This document shows positions 52,637 to 61,150 of a stretch of 64,000 bases of DNA, piece by piece (positions within the stretch are counted from its first letter, which is position 1; each line of letters opens with the position of its first letter). Made by a program: the position numbers and the translations under genes. This DNA comes from Pedosphaera sp. (GTDB lineage: Bacteria; Verrucomicrobiota; Verrucomicrobiia; Limisphaerales; JADLHS01), in the NCBI GenBank assembly GCA_009695195.1, contig SIBJ01000005.1:1-64000 (forward strand). Direction: 5' to 3'. The notes under the pieces were generated by a model, which worked only from the letters and a program-made list of their open reading frames with translations, did no database searches and was not told where the DNA came from.

Positions 52637-52672
52637 TGGTGCTTGGATGTTGGTGCTTGGTGCTTTTCCTAC
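52535..52672. repeat. Heptamer inverted-repeat element (family A, copy 5)
   Basis: The left arm (52537-52590) has CCAAGCA/CCAAGCC units with core CCAGTGAA (52560-52567). The right arm (52602-52668) has TTGGAGC/TTGGTGC units with complementary core TTCACTGG (52632-52639). The left arm encodes the signal peptide of the MbnP-MbnH protein. Confidence 0.9.
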
Positions 52673-54111
52673 GGATCATACGTCGCCAGTGCGGTGCGGG
52701 TCACGCGGAAGAATTGATTCGTGGCCAGCTTCGCCGTCGTACTCGTGCCTTTGTTCAGCACGGCGGGGATGCCGGTGGCGTTGGTGGTCCACGTTGAAAG
52801 ATTCCCGCTGGCTTCGACGCGGTACGTGCCGCCTTCGGTCGCGCTCCAGGTGAGCGTGACGATGTTGTTGCTCACAACGGGAGCGGACATCGCGAGGGAG
52901 GAGTTCGCGCCGCCGACAAAGTTGGTGGTGACGGCTTCGGAGAGCGTAGTGGTGTTGCCGGTGGGATTGCCGAAGAAGGTGCGCGAGACGTTGTAGGGAA
53001 ACGCGGGCGTGCCGTTGCTGCTGACGCTGACGAAATAAGCCCACGTGCCGCCGGGAAATTCCGGCGTCACGCACCAGCGGGTGTTCCATTCATTGAGATC
53101 GAAGTCCACGCCTTGCACAAAGTTTGAGCCGGTGACGGGATTGATCAGGTCGCCGAGGTAGGCGTTATCTTCGAGATAGCGACCGAGCGGATACGTGGTG
53201 GAAACCGTCGGGCCGGTCGCCGCGCTCTCGCTGGCGCGCGTGGCCCAAGCGGGAATCGCGGTGCGGCCGGTGGTGGTGAGATTGTCTGCGCCATTGCTGC
53301 CGTTGCGGAGTGTGTAGCCGGAAATCATCCGGCGCACGCCGCTCGCGGGATTCGTCGCGGTCGAGTAGCCATACGGGCCGTAAACCGGAAAGCCGTCGCG
53401 CATCCAGCCGAGAATGGGTGAGTGCTTCGTCACGGCGTTGGTGCTTTCGCTGTAGGTTTTTGTCGCCGCGTTGTAATCCACGTGGTCGCCGAGTTCGTAG
53501 CGGAGCGCCGGCGGGTTGGCGTGATAATGATACGCGCCGCTGCCGGGTTGGTGCGCGTTGCCGGGATCGAAGGTGACGCCTTCGTTGACCCACGCGTCGC
53601 GATTCCAACTGCCGCTGCCCTGCACCTCCGCCGAGCCGTTCCAATAAAAGGCGTCGCGCGAATCGAACATCGCGACGCCGTCCACGAAGTAGCCGATGGC
53701 GCCGAGGCCGGTGAGCGTGTGCGTGCCGTTGGTGGCGGGCGCGCGCGGGATGCGATAAAGCGTCTTGGTGTTGATCGGCACGTTGGGAAAAAGCGTTGTG
53801 TGCCCGGCGTTGAGATACCACGGCCCCATGGTGTGCGAGCCGAGGCCGCTGGTGCGGAGGTAAACCCAGCTCGCCGAATAATAAACTTCATGCACGCCGC
53901 AATAGGCTGGCGTGCTTTGGCTGAGCGTGCCGCGGCTCCAGGTGGTGACGGCGTTGCCGGAAGATTTGTCGGCGTCAGTGGCGTAGAGACGGGCGTATTG
54001 GCCGGAGGCGGTGGTGAACCAGGAATCCAGTTGTGGATCGGCGGCGCGGGCGGTGGCGACGAAAAGAATTGTGGTGAGAACGATGGCGGGTTGAATTGAA
54101 TTCATTTTCAT
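52669..54111 (-). CDS. YHYH-domain secreted protein 1
   Basis: A 480-residue exported protein (signal VLTTILFVATARA). The central part carries the family motif at residues 194-197 in GAYHYHANPPALR, then GDHVDYNAATKTYSES and HSPILGWMRDGFPVYGPYGY. YHYH-family proteins are of unknown function; the clustered His suggests metal binding. The C-terminal 90 residues form a small module with GGTYRVEASGNLSTWTTNA, as in other surface proteins here. The start is ATG 54111 (54105 also possible). A shared operator-like sequence lies 15 nt upstream. The MbnP-MbnH gene follows after 33 nt. Confidence 0.85.
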   Translation of the reverse strand: MKMNSIQPAIVLTTILFVATARAADPQLDSWFTTASGQYARLYATDADKSSGNAVTTWSRGTLSQSTPAYCGVHEVYYSASWVYLRTSGLGSHTMGPWYLNAGHTTLFPNVPINTKTLYRIPRAPATNGTHTLTGLGAIGYFVDGVAMFDSRDAFYWNGSAEVQGSGSWNRDAWVNEGVTFDPGNAHQPGSGAYHYHANPPALRYELGDHVDYNAATKTYSESTNAVTKHSPILGWMRDGFPVYGPYGYSTATNPASGVRRMISGYTLRNGSNGADNLTTTGRTAIPAWATRASESAATGPTVSTTYPLGRYLEDNAYLGDLINPVTGSNFVQGVDFDLNEWNTRWCVTPEFPGGTWAYFVSVSSNGTPAFPYNVSRTFFGNPTGNTTTLSEAVTTNFVGGANSSLAMSAPVVSNNIVTLTWSATEGGTYRVEASGNLSTWTTNATGIPAVLNKGTSTTAKLATNQFFRVTRTALATYDP

Positions 54112-54151
54112 GGCGCAACTCTACGCGAAGCTACCTTAAGGGAAGGTGAAG
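54112..54151 (-). promoter_or_regulatory. OmpR-type direct repeat plus -10, YHYH gene 1
   Basis: On the minus strand: CTTCA (54151-54147), 6 nt, CTTAA (54140-54136), then CTTCG (54130-54126). TAGAGT follows 12 nt after CTTAA and 6 nt before the ATG. The CTTAA-to-start distance is 24 nt. The 11-bp phase resembles the PmrA-type box. The spacing suggests a leaderless transcript. Confidence 0.65.
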
Positions 54152-54156
54152 GGAAA

Positions 54157-54270
54157 AGCTCCAAGCTCCAGAGAAACTTCAAGCTCCAAGCTTCAACCGG
54201 CGCGTGGACTTTGTTTGGTGTTTGGATGTTGGTGCTTCTCTGGAGCTTGGTGCTTGGATGTTGGAGCTTC
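54157..54270. repeat. Heptamer inverted-repeat element (family A, copy 6)
   Basis: The left arm (54157-54198) has core CCAGAGAA (54168-54175). The right arm (54213-54269) has TTGGTGT/TTGGATG units and core TTCTCTGG (54236-54243). It lies between the two YHYH genes. Confidence 0.9.
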
Positions 54271-54349
54271 TGAAAAAGATTCCGCGGGCCGGGGCGACAC
54301 ACGATTTTGCCCCGACCCGCGGTTCGTCTGACGCGAGACAAATTTTAAT

Positions 54350-56110
54350 TCATGGATTGATCGTGAAGCCGCCCGTGAGCGTGAAGACCACGTTGTTCTG
54401 TGGAGCGGGCGGCGGCGGCGGCGGGAAGGTGACAATCATATCTTTCGCGCCCAAGCTGGTGCCGGCGGTGATGGCGAAGGTGGCAACGACTGTGCCTTGC
54501 ACCGCATACGAGACGCTGGTGCCAACGATGCCGCCGAGCGTGACGCTGGTGACCGAGACAGTGGTGGGAGGTGTCATCGGCGGGTTTGAACCGCCGGTCG
54601 GCAGTGTGATGCTGACGGTGATGTTGGTGCCGGAGCCGCGACTCACACTGCCGCCCGGCGCCACGAAACTCGCGCCGCCGCCGCCGGTGTAGCCGTCGTA
54701 GTTGGCGATGCCGGTGCGAGCAACGCGGTAGAAACGCATTGAGTTCGTGCCGCCGTTGGTTTCCGTGGCCGTGCCCGTAACCGTGCCGCTGACGGTGTTC
54801 GTGTTGAACGCGACCCAGTTCGAGCCGGACAAGTTGCTTTCCGCCTCGACGCGATACGTGCCGCCTTCGACCGCGCTCCACGTCAGCACGATGTTGTTGC
54901 CGGAGCGGGCCGGCGGGTTCATGGATTCGCGCAGGTCCGCGCCGCCGAGGAAATTGGTGGTCACCGTTTCGCCGATGGTTGCGGTCGCGCCGGTCGGGTT
55001 GCCGTAGAACGCGCGGCCAATGTTGTTCGGGAAAACCGGCGTGCCGTTGCTGCTCATGCTCACGAAGTAAGCGTAAGTCCCCTGCGGAAATTCCGGCGTC
55101 ACGCACCAGCGACCGTTGTATTCGTCGAGGTCGAAGTCCACGCCCTGCGTTTTGCCGAGGTCGCCGAGATACGCGTAATCCTCCATGTAGCGGCTGATCG
55201 GGTAAGTGGCGATGACGGTCGGGCCGGTTTGCGTCGTGCCGTAGAACCGCAACGCCCACGCGGGCAGGCTCGCGCGCAAGGTGTTCGTGAGATTGTCCGT
55301 GCCGTTCGAGCCGTTGCGTAAAACGAAACCCGAAATCATCCGCCGCAAACCGCTCGCCGAATTTGACGCGCTTGAATAACTATACGGGCCGTACATCGGA
55401 TAACCATCGCGCACCCAGCCGAGAATCGGCGAATGTTTCGTCACGGCGTTCGTGCTCTCGCTGTAAGTTTTCGTCGTCGCGTCGAAGTCCACGTGATCGC
55501 CCGTCAGATAGCGGAGCGCGATGGGATTCGCGTGGTAGTGATGCGTGCCGGTTTGCTCCTGATGCGCGTAACCGGGGTCGAACGTCGCGCCTTCGTTCAC
55601 GTAGGCTTCACGGTTCCAATAACCCGTGCCGTTGCCGCTCTCGGCGGAACCCGTCCACACAAAGCCGTCGCGCGAATCAAACATCGCCACGCCGTCCACG
55701 AAATATCCGATGGCACCGAGGCCCGTGAGATTCGTTGCGGTATGCACGACCGGTATGCGCGGGATGCGGTAGAGAACGTTTTGGTTCTTCGGCAGATTCG
55801 GGAAGCTGCCGTTCTGCCACGGCCCCATGATGTGCTGGCCGAGGCCGGAAGTTTTGAGATACACCCAGTTCGACGACGAATAAACCGCCTGCACGCCGGC
55901 GTAGGCGGGCGAGCTCTGCGTCTGCGTGCCGTTGCTCCACGTGGCGGCGGCGTTGCCGGCGGTCTTGGCCGCGTCGTTGGTGTAGATGCGCGCGTACTTG
56001 CTGGCGTAAGTCGTGAGCCATGAGTCTGCGTAGGGGTCGGCGGCGGGTGCGTTGGCGGTGAAAAGAAATCCGGCGAAGACGGCGGCGAGGCGGACTGAAT
56101 TTGTTTTCAT
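54350..56110 (-). CDS. YHYH-domain secreted protein 2
   Basis: A 586-residue paralog of YHYH protein 1 (signal peptide to about residue 23). The family motif is HHYH here (residues 190-193, in GTHHYHANPIALRY). The flanks are conserved: GDHVDFDATTKTYSES, HSPILGWVRDGYPMYGPYSY, and LGDLGKTQGVDFDLDEYNGR then WCVTPEFPQGTYAYF. An extra C-terminal domain (about 490-586) is Gly-rich and then IPT/TIG-like, with ITVSITLPTGG and VTLGGIVGTSVSYAVQG. The start is ATG 56110, with the same operator geometry as gene 1. Probably a recent tandem duplication. Confidence 0.85.
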   Translation of the reverse strand: MKTNSVRLAAVFAGFLFTANAPAADPYADSWLTTYASKYARIYTNDAAKTAGNAAATWSNGTQTQSSPAYAGVQAVYSSSNWVYLKTSGLGQHIMGPWQNGSFPNLPKNQNVLYRIPRIPVVHTATNLTGLGAIGYFVDGVAMFDSRDGFVWTGSAESGNGTGYWNREAYVNEGATFDPGYAHQEQTGTHHYHANPIALRYLTGDHVDFDATTKTYSESTNAVTKHSPILGWVRDGYPMYGPYSYSSASNSASGLRRMISGFVLRNGSNGTDNLTNTLRASLPAWALRFYGTTQTGPTVIATYPISRYMEDYAYLGDLGKTQGVDFDLDEYNGRWCVTPEFPQGTYAYFVSMSSNGTPVFPNNIGRAFYGNPTGATATIGETVTTNFLGGADLRESMNPPARSGNNIVLTWSAVEGGTYRVEAESNLSGSNWVAFNTNTVSGTVTGTATETNGGTNSMRFYRVARTGIANYDGYTGGGGASFVAPGGSVSRGSGTNITVSITLPTGGSNPPMTPPTTVSVTSVTLGGIVGTSVSYAVQGTVVATFAITAGTSLGAKDMIVTFPPPPPPAPQNNVVFTLTGGFTINP

Positions 56111-56150
56111 GCCGGCAAATTACGCGAAGCAACCTTAAGGGGACGTGAAG
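56111..56150 (-). promoter_or_regulatory. OmpR-type direct repeat plus -10, YHYH gene 2
   Basis: On the minus strand: CTTCA (56150-56146), CTTAA (56139-56135) and CTTCG (56129-56125). TAATTT lies 12 nt after CTTAA and 6 nt before the ATG. Again exactly 24 nt from CTTAA to the start codon. Confidence 0.65.
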
Positions 56151-56161
56151 CGGAGAAAAAA

Positions 56162-56204
56162 AACTCCAAACACCAAAAACCAAACTCCAAGGAAGTTCCA
56201 AGCG
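56162..56204. repeat. Heptamer repeat, single arm (family A, copy 7)
   Basis: Units CTCCAAA, CACCAAA, AACCAAA and CTCCAAG with the core CCAAGGAAGTTCCAAG. No opposing arm is seen; the neighbouring frameshifted gene begins its 3' end just after. Confidence 0.75.
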
Positions 56205-56227
56205 CCGAACGAGGAATGCGGCGGCGT

Positions 56228-57227
56228 TCACGGCGTTTTGTAGGCCCGATAAAATCTGCGCTGGAAACCGGAAGCGGCGGTGTCGGTGAAAACGTAAGGA
56301 TCGGTCGGCGCGGAATTGGTCAGCCGCGGCGTCCAGCTTGTCAGGTTCGTGCTGGCTTCGATCACGATGGGAGTTGCCGCGCCGGAAATCGTCATTTGAA
56401 ACTGGCCGTTCGGCAGTACCGTCGGCGCGCTCAGACGAAAGGGCTGGCGCAACGGGACGACATCAGCCCAGGTGGTGCCGAGCCGGACCTCATCCGCCGA
56501 CATTAGCTGACCGCTGCTGGCAAACATCGCGACGGTGGTGTTGTTGAAAATCATATTGAATCCACTGCGCGTGCCGATGGCGGGCGACCCGGCTTCGCTG
56601 GCGAGATTGGCCGGGTTGCGCCAGACGACGACGGAGTCGCTGTTGGTCTGGTCGCTGAGATTGAATTTGAGGACGAAGAAATTCACCGCTTCGTCGGGCG
56701 CGCCCAAATCCATCAGCCACGTGCTGGTTTCCAAAAGGCGCAGACCGAGGTGCGCGTTTCCGAAGATCGCCGAGTTCAACCCACCTCGACCGAGCTGGCC
56801 GTCCCCTGGCCCAGGCGGAGGGCGCGATAGACCGAGGGTCGGTGCTTTGCAGCCGCAGCATGAAACTGACATACACGGTGCCCGTGGCGGCGTGCGTGAA
56901 GGGCGCCGCGAACGAATGAAAGAGCCAGCCATCGGCACCGGCCTGCGCGGCGCCGCCGCTGCTGACCACCGAGTCCGCGCCGCTGGAATAAGTGAGCCCG
57001 TTCGTCGCCGCAGTGACCGAACCGACGAAGGAGTACCACGCGCCAAAAAACCCCGTGACCGTCGGATTCTGCCCCGCCAGCGCGCCCGGAGTGTATTCGC
57101 CCGCCGCGCTGTTCGCGCCGCTGAGAAACGGGTCGTGGGCGATTACCACCGCGTTCGCCGGGAGCGCTGCGAACCAGAACGCCGGAAAGGAAACGAGCGC
57201 CAACAGCCGGGGCAAAGCAGATTTCAT
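56228..57227 (-). pseudogene. Secreted protein broken by two apparent frameshifts
   Basis: The 5' part (from ATG 57227) has a signal peptide (ALPANA) and reads well to RLQSTDP. The next stretch reads sensibly only in a second frame (SVYRALRLGQGTASSVEVGG, about 56850-56795). The remainder reads in a third frame (LNSAIFGNAHLGLRLLETST to QRRFYRAYKTP). Two one-base shifts about 60 nt apart explain this. The reconstructed protein of about 330 residues has a beta-rich body and a C-terminal 'IEASTNLTSWTPRL' module like other secreted proteins here. Either a dying gene or indel errors. Confidence 0.65.
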
Positions 57228-57320
57228 CGTCGTCGCCCGCGGAGGGGCGACGTGCCATTTTCCACCGCCAGCGGCGCTTCCTCAAGGGCAATTATTCGTC
57301 CGGCAGGCAGCTGGGCGCAG

Positions 57321-57360
57321 CTTCATCTCCGCTTAAGCTTCGCCGTGCGACTTTCGGCGC
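57321..57360 (+). promoter_or_regulatory. OmpR-type direct repeat plus -10 upstream of the response regulator
   Basis: CTTCA (57321-57325) and CTTAA (57332-57336), 11 bp apart. GACTTT lies 12 nt later and 6 nt before a GTG at 57361. The CTTAA-to-GTG distance is 24 nt, identical to the two YHYH genes. If GTG 57361 is only the transcription start, the leader to the ATG at 57439 is 78 nt. Confidence 0.6.
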
Positions 57361-57438
57361 GTGGATTTGGACTGGCAAAATATCAACCTGCAATCCGTCG
57401 GGGATTATGTCAGGGTCGCGCCCGATGCCAGCACGCTC

Positions 57439-58089
57439 ATGAGAATCTTGATCGTCGAGGATGAACCGGACCTGTTGCACGGCCTCGCCCGCGCGTTCCG
57501 CGACGAGGGCTACGCCGTGGACATCGCCGACAACGGCGAGGATGGCCTCTTCAACGCCGAATCCACCGACTACGACGCCATCCTGCTCGACGTGATGATG
57601 CCCAAGCTCAACGGCTGGGAAGTGTTGGCGCGTCTGCGGAAGAAGAAAAAAACTCCCGTGCTCATGCTCACCGCGCGCGACCAATCGCGCGACCGCGTGA
57701 AAGGTCTCGACACCGGCGCGGACGATTACGTGGTGAAGCCCTTTGATCTGCCGGAAGTGCTGGCGCGATTGCGGGCACTCATCCGCCGGAGCGCCGGCCA
57801 GACCACAAATGTGATCAACCTCGGCGACGTGACGATGGATACGGCGGCGCGCATCGTTTCGTTAAAGCACAAACCGGTGGAACTCACCGCGCGCGAGTAT
57901 GCGCTGGTGGAATTCATGGCGTTGCATCGCGGCGAAGTCGTCACGCGCACGCAACTTTACGAACACTTGTTCGACGAAAACGATGCCACGCTTTCGAACC
58001 TGCTCGATGTTCACGTCTCGAACGTCCGCAAAAAACTCGGCGCGGAATTCATCACGACCCGGCGCGGACATGGGTATTGCATTGAATGA
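57439..58089 (+). CDS. OmpR-family response regulator
   Basis: A DNA-binding response regulator, 216 residues. The receiver domain (1-118) has acidic residues E8 and D9, the phospho-acceptor D51 in LLDVMMPKLNG, Thr in LTARD and Lys in VVKPFDLPE. The winged-helix domain (about 125-216) has LTAREYALVEFMALHRGEVV and NLLDVHVSNVRKKL. Homology starts at ATG 57439; the frame is open to a GTG at 57361 that sits at the conserved operator distance. The partner kinase gene follows after a hairpin repeat. Likely autoregulated, and likely regulator of the YHYH/MbnP-MbnH operon. Confidence 0.94.
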   Translation: MRILIVEDEPDLLHGLARAFRDEGYAVDIADNGEDGLFNAESTDYDAILLDVMMPKLNGWEVLARLRKKKKTPVLMLTARDQSRDRVKGLDTGADDYVVKPFDLPEVLARLRALIRRSAGQTTNVINLGDVTMDTAARIVSLKHKPVELTAREYALVEFMALHRGEVVTRTQLYEHLFDENDATLSNLLDVHVSNVRKKLGAEFITTRRGHGYCIE

Positions 58090-58196
58090 ACAGCAAAACA
58101 TCCAACAACCAACATCCAACATCGAACATCCATTGGCTGCGGCGCCGGGTCATTGGGTGTTGGATGTTGGATGTTGGATGTTGGATGTTCCCATCC
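58090..58196. repeat. Heptamer inverted-repeat element (family A, copy 8) between regulator and kinase
   Basis: The left arm (58097-58133) has ATCCAAC/ATCGAAC heptamers. The right arm (58153-58190) has TTGGGTG followed by four TTGGATG units. The loop is GC-rich. It fills the whole gap between the two-component genes. Confidence 0.9.
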
Positions 58197-58198
58197 CG

Positions 58199-59626
58199 AT
58201 GATCCTCCACTCCATCAAATGGCGGTTGCAAGCGTGGCACGGCTTCCTGCTCGTGGCGCTGGTGGCCGGTTTGATGTCCGGGTTCTACACTTTTGAGCGG
58301 CGTTCGCGGATGCAGGCGATGGACACCGCGCTGCACGAGGCCATGACGCCATTGTTGCCGAAACTCGCCCCAATGGGCGGCCGTGGCGAAGGCGAACGTC
58401 GCCGCCCGCCGCCCGAGGACGGCGATCCAGGATTCCCCAACGCGAGGCCCGAGGACCGCCCGCCAGAAAATCGCCTGCGCGAGGTGCGGCCGTTCGACAC
58501 GGGAAAATTTTACTACGCCGCCTGGTACGAAACCGGCGAACGCTTCGCCCTCTCGACGAACGCGCCCGGCGAAATTCCGCGACCTGAATTCAAGAGCGAG
58601 CAGGATAATCTCGTCCTGCGCACGCGTGACGGGAATCGTGAACTCGCCCACCACGTCCCGAACGGCCGCATCGTCCTCCTCGGCACCTCGCTCGCGCAGG
58701 CGACGGCGGAGTTGCGCAAACTCGCGGCCACGCTCGCCGGGATTGGTTGCGTCATTGTCGTTGTCGGGTTGGGCGTGGGGTGGTGGACGGTCAGTCGCGC
58801 ACTACGGCCCATCGCGGAGATCAGCCGCGCGGCGCAGGAGATCGCCGCCGGTGACCTGGCTAGACGCATCAACCCCTCGGAAACGGAAAGCGAACTCGGC
58901 CAGCTTGCCACCGTGCTGAACTCCACCTTCGCGCGCCTCGAAGCGGCGTTCGCGCAGCAGCAACAATTCACCTCGGACGCCGCCCACGAACTTCGCACGC
59001 CGGTCTCGGTCATCCTCACGCAGGTGCAGAGCACGTTGAACAAGGAGCGCACCGGCGCGGAATACCGCGAGACGCTTGAAGCCTGCCAGCGCGCGGCGCA
59101 GCGGATGCGGCGCCTGATCGAATCGCTGCTGGAACTTGCGCGCTTCGACGCGGGCCAGGAAAAGTTGAAACGGATTCCGTTCGACCTCGCTACGACCGCG
59201 CGCGATTGCGCGGAGATGATTCAACCCCTCGCGCAGGAGCGGCGCGTGAAAATCGTCACCGAACTCTCACCGACAAATTGCGCCGGCGACCCCGAACGCA
59301 TCGGCCAGGTCATCACGAATCTGCTGACCAACGCCGTGAACTACAACCAACCCGACGGCGAAGTGCGCGTAACGGCTGCGGCGCAAAACGGCAGCGCCAT
59401 CGTGACTGTGACCGACACCGGCCCGGGGATTGCGCCGGAAGATTTGTCGCGGGTGTTCGAGCGGTTCTACCGCGCGGACCCGGCGCGCTCGAATTCCCTC
59501 GGCAGCGCAGGCCTCGGACTTTCAATCTGCAAAGCCATCGTCGAGGCGCACGGCGGGACGATTGAAGTCGCGAGCGGACCCGGCCGCGGGGCGAAGTTCA
59601 CTTTGCGCCTGCCAGCTCCGGCTTGA
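58199..59626 (+). CDS. Sensor histidine kinase
   Basis: A 475-residue membrane sensor kinase. TM1 is about 14-31. A periplasmic domain of about 145 residues contains a Pro/Arg/Glu-rich stretch ([20 protein letters not shown]). TM2 is about 178-197, followed by HAMP (about 200-252). The H-box is [12 protein letters not shown] with H263, and the catalytic ATPase domain has [30 protein letters not shown] and [18 protein letters not shown] start at ATG 58199; upstream sequence in this frame is repeat. Signal sensed is unknown; copper or oxidative stress is suggested by the neighbouring operon. Its 3' end overlaps the DAHP synthase gene by 29 nt, convergent. Confidence 0.93.
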   Translation: MILHSIKWRLQAWHGFLLVALVAGLMSGFYTFERRSRMQAMDTALHEAMTPLLPKLAPMGGRGEGERRRPPPEDGDPGFPNARPEDRPPENRLREVRPFDTGKFYYAAWYETGERFALSTNAPGEIPRPEFKSEQDNLVLRTRDGNRELAHHVPNGRIVLLGTSLAQATAELRKLAATLAGIGCVIVVVGLGVGWWTVSRALRPIAEISRAAQEIAAGDLARRINPSETESELGQLATVLNSTFARLEAAFAQQQQFTSDAAHELRTPVSVILTQVQSTLNKERTGAEYRETLEACQRAAQRMRRLIESLLELARFDAGQEKLKRIPFDLATTARDCAEMIQPLAQERRVKIVTELSPTNCAGDPERIGQVITNLLTNAVNYNQPDGEVRVTAAAQNGSAIVTVTDTGPGIAPEDLSRVFERFYRADPARSNSLGSAGLGLSICKAIVEAHGGTIEVASGPGRGAKFTLRLPAPA

Positions 59627-60671
59627 GCGCGGAAAGTTTTTCGTAGCCCCAGCGCAGCATCCGCTCGGTGGTTTCCCAACTCACGCAAGCGTCGGTGATG
59701 GAGACGCCGTATCGCAACTCGTTCACGGGTTTTGGAAACGGTTGCGCGCCTTCGCTCAAATAACTCTCGAGCATCACGCCGATGAGCGAGCGCGTGCCGC
59801 CGAGACGTTGTTCGATGACGTTGCGCCACACGTCTTCCTGCCGCGCGAATTGCTTCTCAGAATTCGCGTGGCTGCAATCCACCATCATCACCGGCGGCAG
59901 GTTGTGCTTTTTCAACGTCGCCTCCGCGTCGCGGATGCTTTCGGCGTCGTAATTCGTCCGCGCGCGTCCGCCGCGCAACACGACATGGCCGTCGGGATTT
60001 CCCGTCGTGCGGACGATGCTCGTCGCGCCGTCGGTGTCAATGCCGAGAAAACTGTGCGGTTGCCGCGCCGCGCCCAAGGCGTCAATCGCGATCTGGAGAC
60101 TGCCGTCGGTGGCGTTCTTGAAACCGACGGGCATCGAGATGCCGCTCGCCATTTCGCGATGCGTCTGGGATTCCGTCGTGCGCGCGCCGATGGCCGCCCA
60201 CGTGACGAGGTCAGCGATGTATTGCGGCACGATGGGATCGAGAAATTCCGTCGCCGTGGGCAACCCCAAGCTGGTGATTTCGAGCAGCAGCCGGCGGGCG
60301 ATCTTTAAACCCGCCTCGATATCCTGTGAGCCGTCGAGATGCGGGTCATTGATCAAACCTTTCCAGCCGATGGTCGTGCGCGGTTTCTCAAAATAGACGC
60401 GCATGACGATTTCCATTTGCCCGGCAAATTCCCGGCGGAGCGCGTTGAGCTTGCGCGCGTATTCGAGCGCGCCGCGTTCTTCGTGGATGGAGCACGGGCC
60501 GACGACGACGAGCAGGCGCGGGTCGGTTTGTTTGAGGATGCGGATGACGCGCTCGCGGCTTTGCGCGACGGTGGCGCTGACGGCGTCGGTGAGCGGCAAC
60601 TGGGCCTTGACCGCGCGCGGCGAAGAGAGCTTTACCAGTTCGCGGACATGCAGGTCTTGCGTTTTGAACAT
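59598..60671 (-). CDS. aroG: DAHP synthase (class I, AroG/AroF/AroH type)
   Basis: First enzyme of the shikimate pathway, condensing phosphoenolpyruvate and erythrose 4-phosphate. It has 357 residues. Motifs: [70 protein letters not shown] and [13 protein letters not shown]. The N-terminal extension (about 1-45) suggests feedback control by an aromatic amino acid, but which one cannot be said. Convergent with the histidine kinase gene. Confidence 0.96.
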   Translation of the reverse strand: MFKTQDLHVRELVKLSSPRAVKAQLPLTDAVSATVAQSRERVIRILKQTDPRLLVVVGPCSIHEERGALEYARKLNALRREFAGQMEIVMRVYFEKPRTTIGWKGLINDPHLDGSQDIEAGLKIARRLLLEITSLGLPTATEFLDPIVPQYIADLVTWAAIGARTTESQTHREMASGISMPVGFKNATDGSLQIAIDALGAARQPHSFLGIDTDGATSIVRTTGNPDGHVVLRGGRARTNYDAESIRDAEATLKKHNLPPVMMVDCSHANSEKQFARQEDVWRNVIEQRLGGTRSLIGVMLESYLSEGAQPFPKPVNELRYGVSITDACVSWETTERMLRWGYEKLSALKPELAGAK

Positions 60672-60760
60672 CTTCGCCAGTATAGCGAGTCGGCGGGCGG
60701 GAAAAAGAAATTAAAAGTGGAAGGGGTAGGAAAGGATCGAGGAGGCCAAGGTTTTGAAAT

Positions 60761-61150
60761 CTATTTTGGTTCGACCTTCTTTGGAAACCCGAAGAACTCT
60801 GGTCCGGCCACGTGAACTGAACCCACGTAAATAGGCCGCGGAGGCGCTGTGCTCTCCATAAATTTCCGAAGCTCTGAAAGCTGCTCATCGGTTGCGACGT
60901 AACCGTGTGCTCCAAACATTCCGTCTCCGTCGGTATAAGCAAAAAGTTTCACTTGATCAAAACCCGGATGCTCTGCGCGAAACTTGTCCCAAAGTGGACT
61001 AATCTTCTCAATGTGTGCGTCCACCGCCCTCATGTGCCGTGTCTGTGAATTTAGCAAAGGAGTACCGTAATAAACGGCAAGGAACAGCCACGGAAAAACC
61101 ATTGCCATGATGAGTAGGCGTTTTCCGCGCGGTGTCATTTGCTCAGGCAT
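60761..61150 (-). CDS. Hypothetical membrane-anchored protein
   Basis: A 129-residue protein with one N-terminal helix (RLLIMAMVFPWLFLAVYYG, about 11-29) and an extracytoplasmic domain of about 95 residues. The domain has DKFRAEHPGFDQVKLFAYTD and MFGAHGYVATDEQLSELRKF. No family recognised. The ATG at 61150 is chosen because the frame upstream is a translation of the family D palindrome. No near neighbours on this strand. Confidence 0.6.
   Translation of the reverse strand: MPEQMTPRGKRLLIMAMVFPWLFLAVYYGTPLLNSQTRHMRAVDAHIEKISPLWDKFRAEHPGFDQVKLFAYTDGDGMFGAHGYVATDEQLSELRKFMESTAPPRPIYVGSVHVAGPEFFGFPKKVEPK

Noticed and set aside
54131-54142. CCTTAAGG near the YHYH genes read as a terminator palindrome
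   Set aside because: It is only 8 bp with no loop or T-tract, and the same block sits at a fixed distance from three start codons, which fits an operator better.
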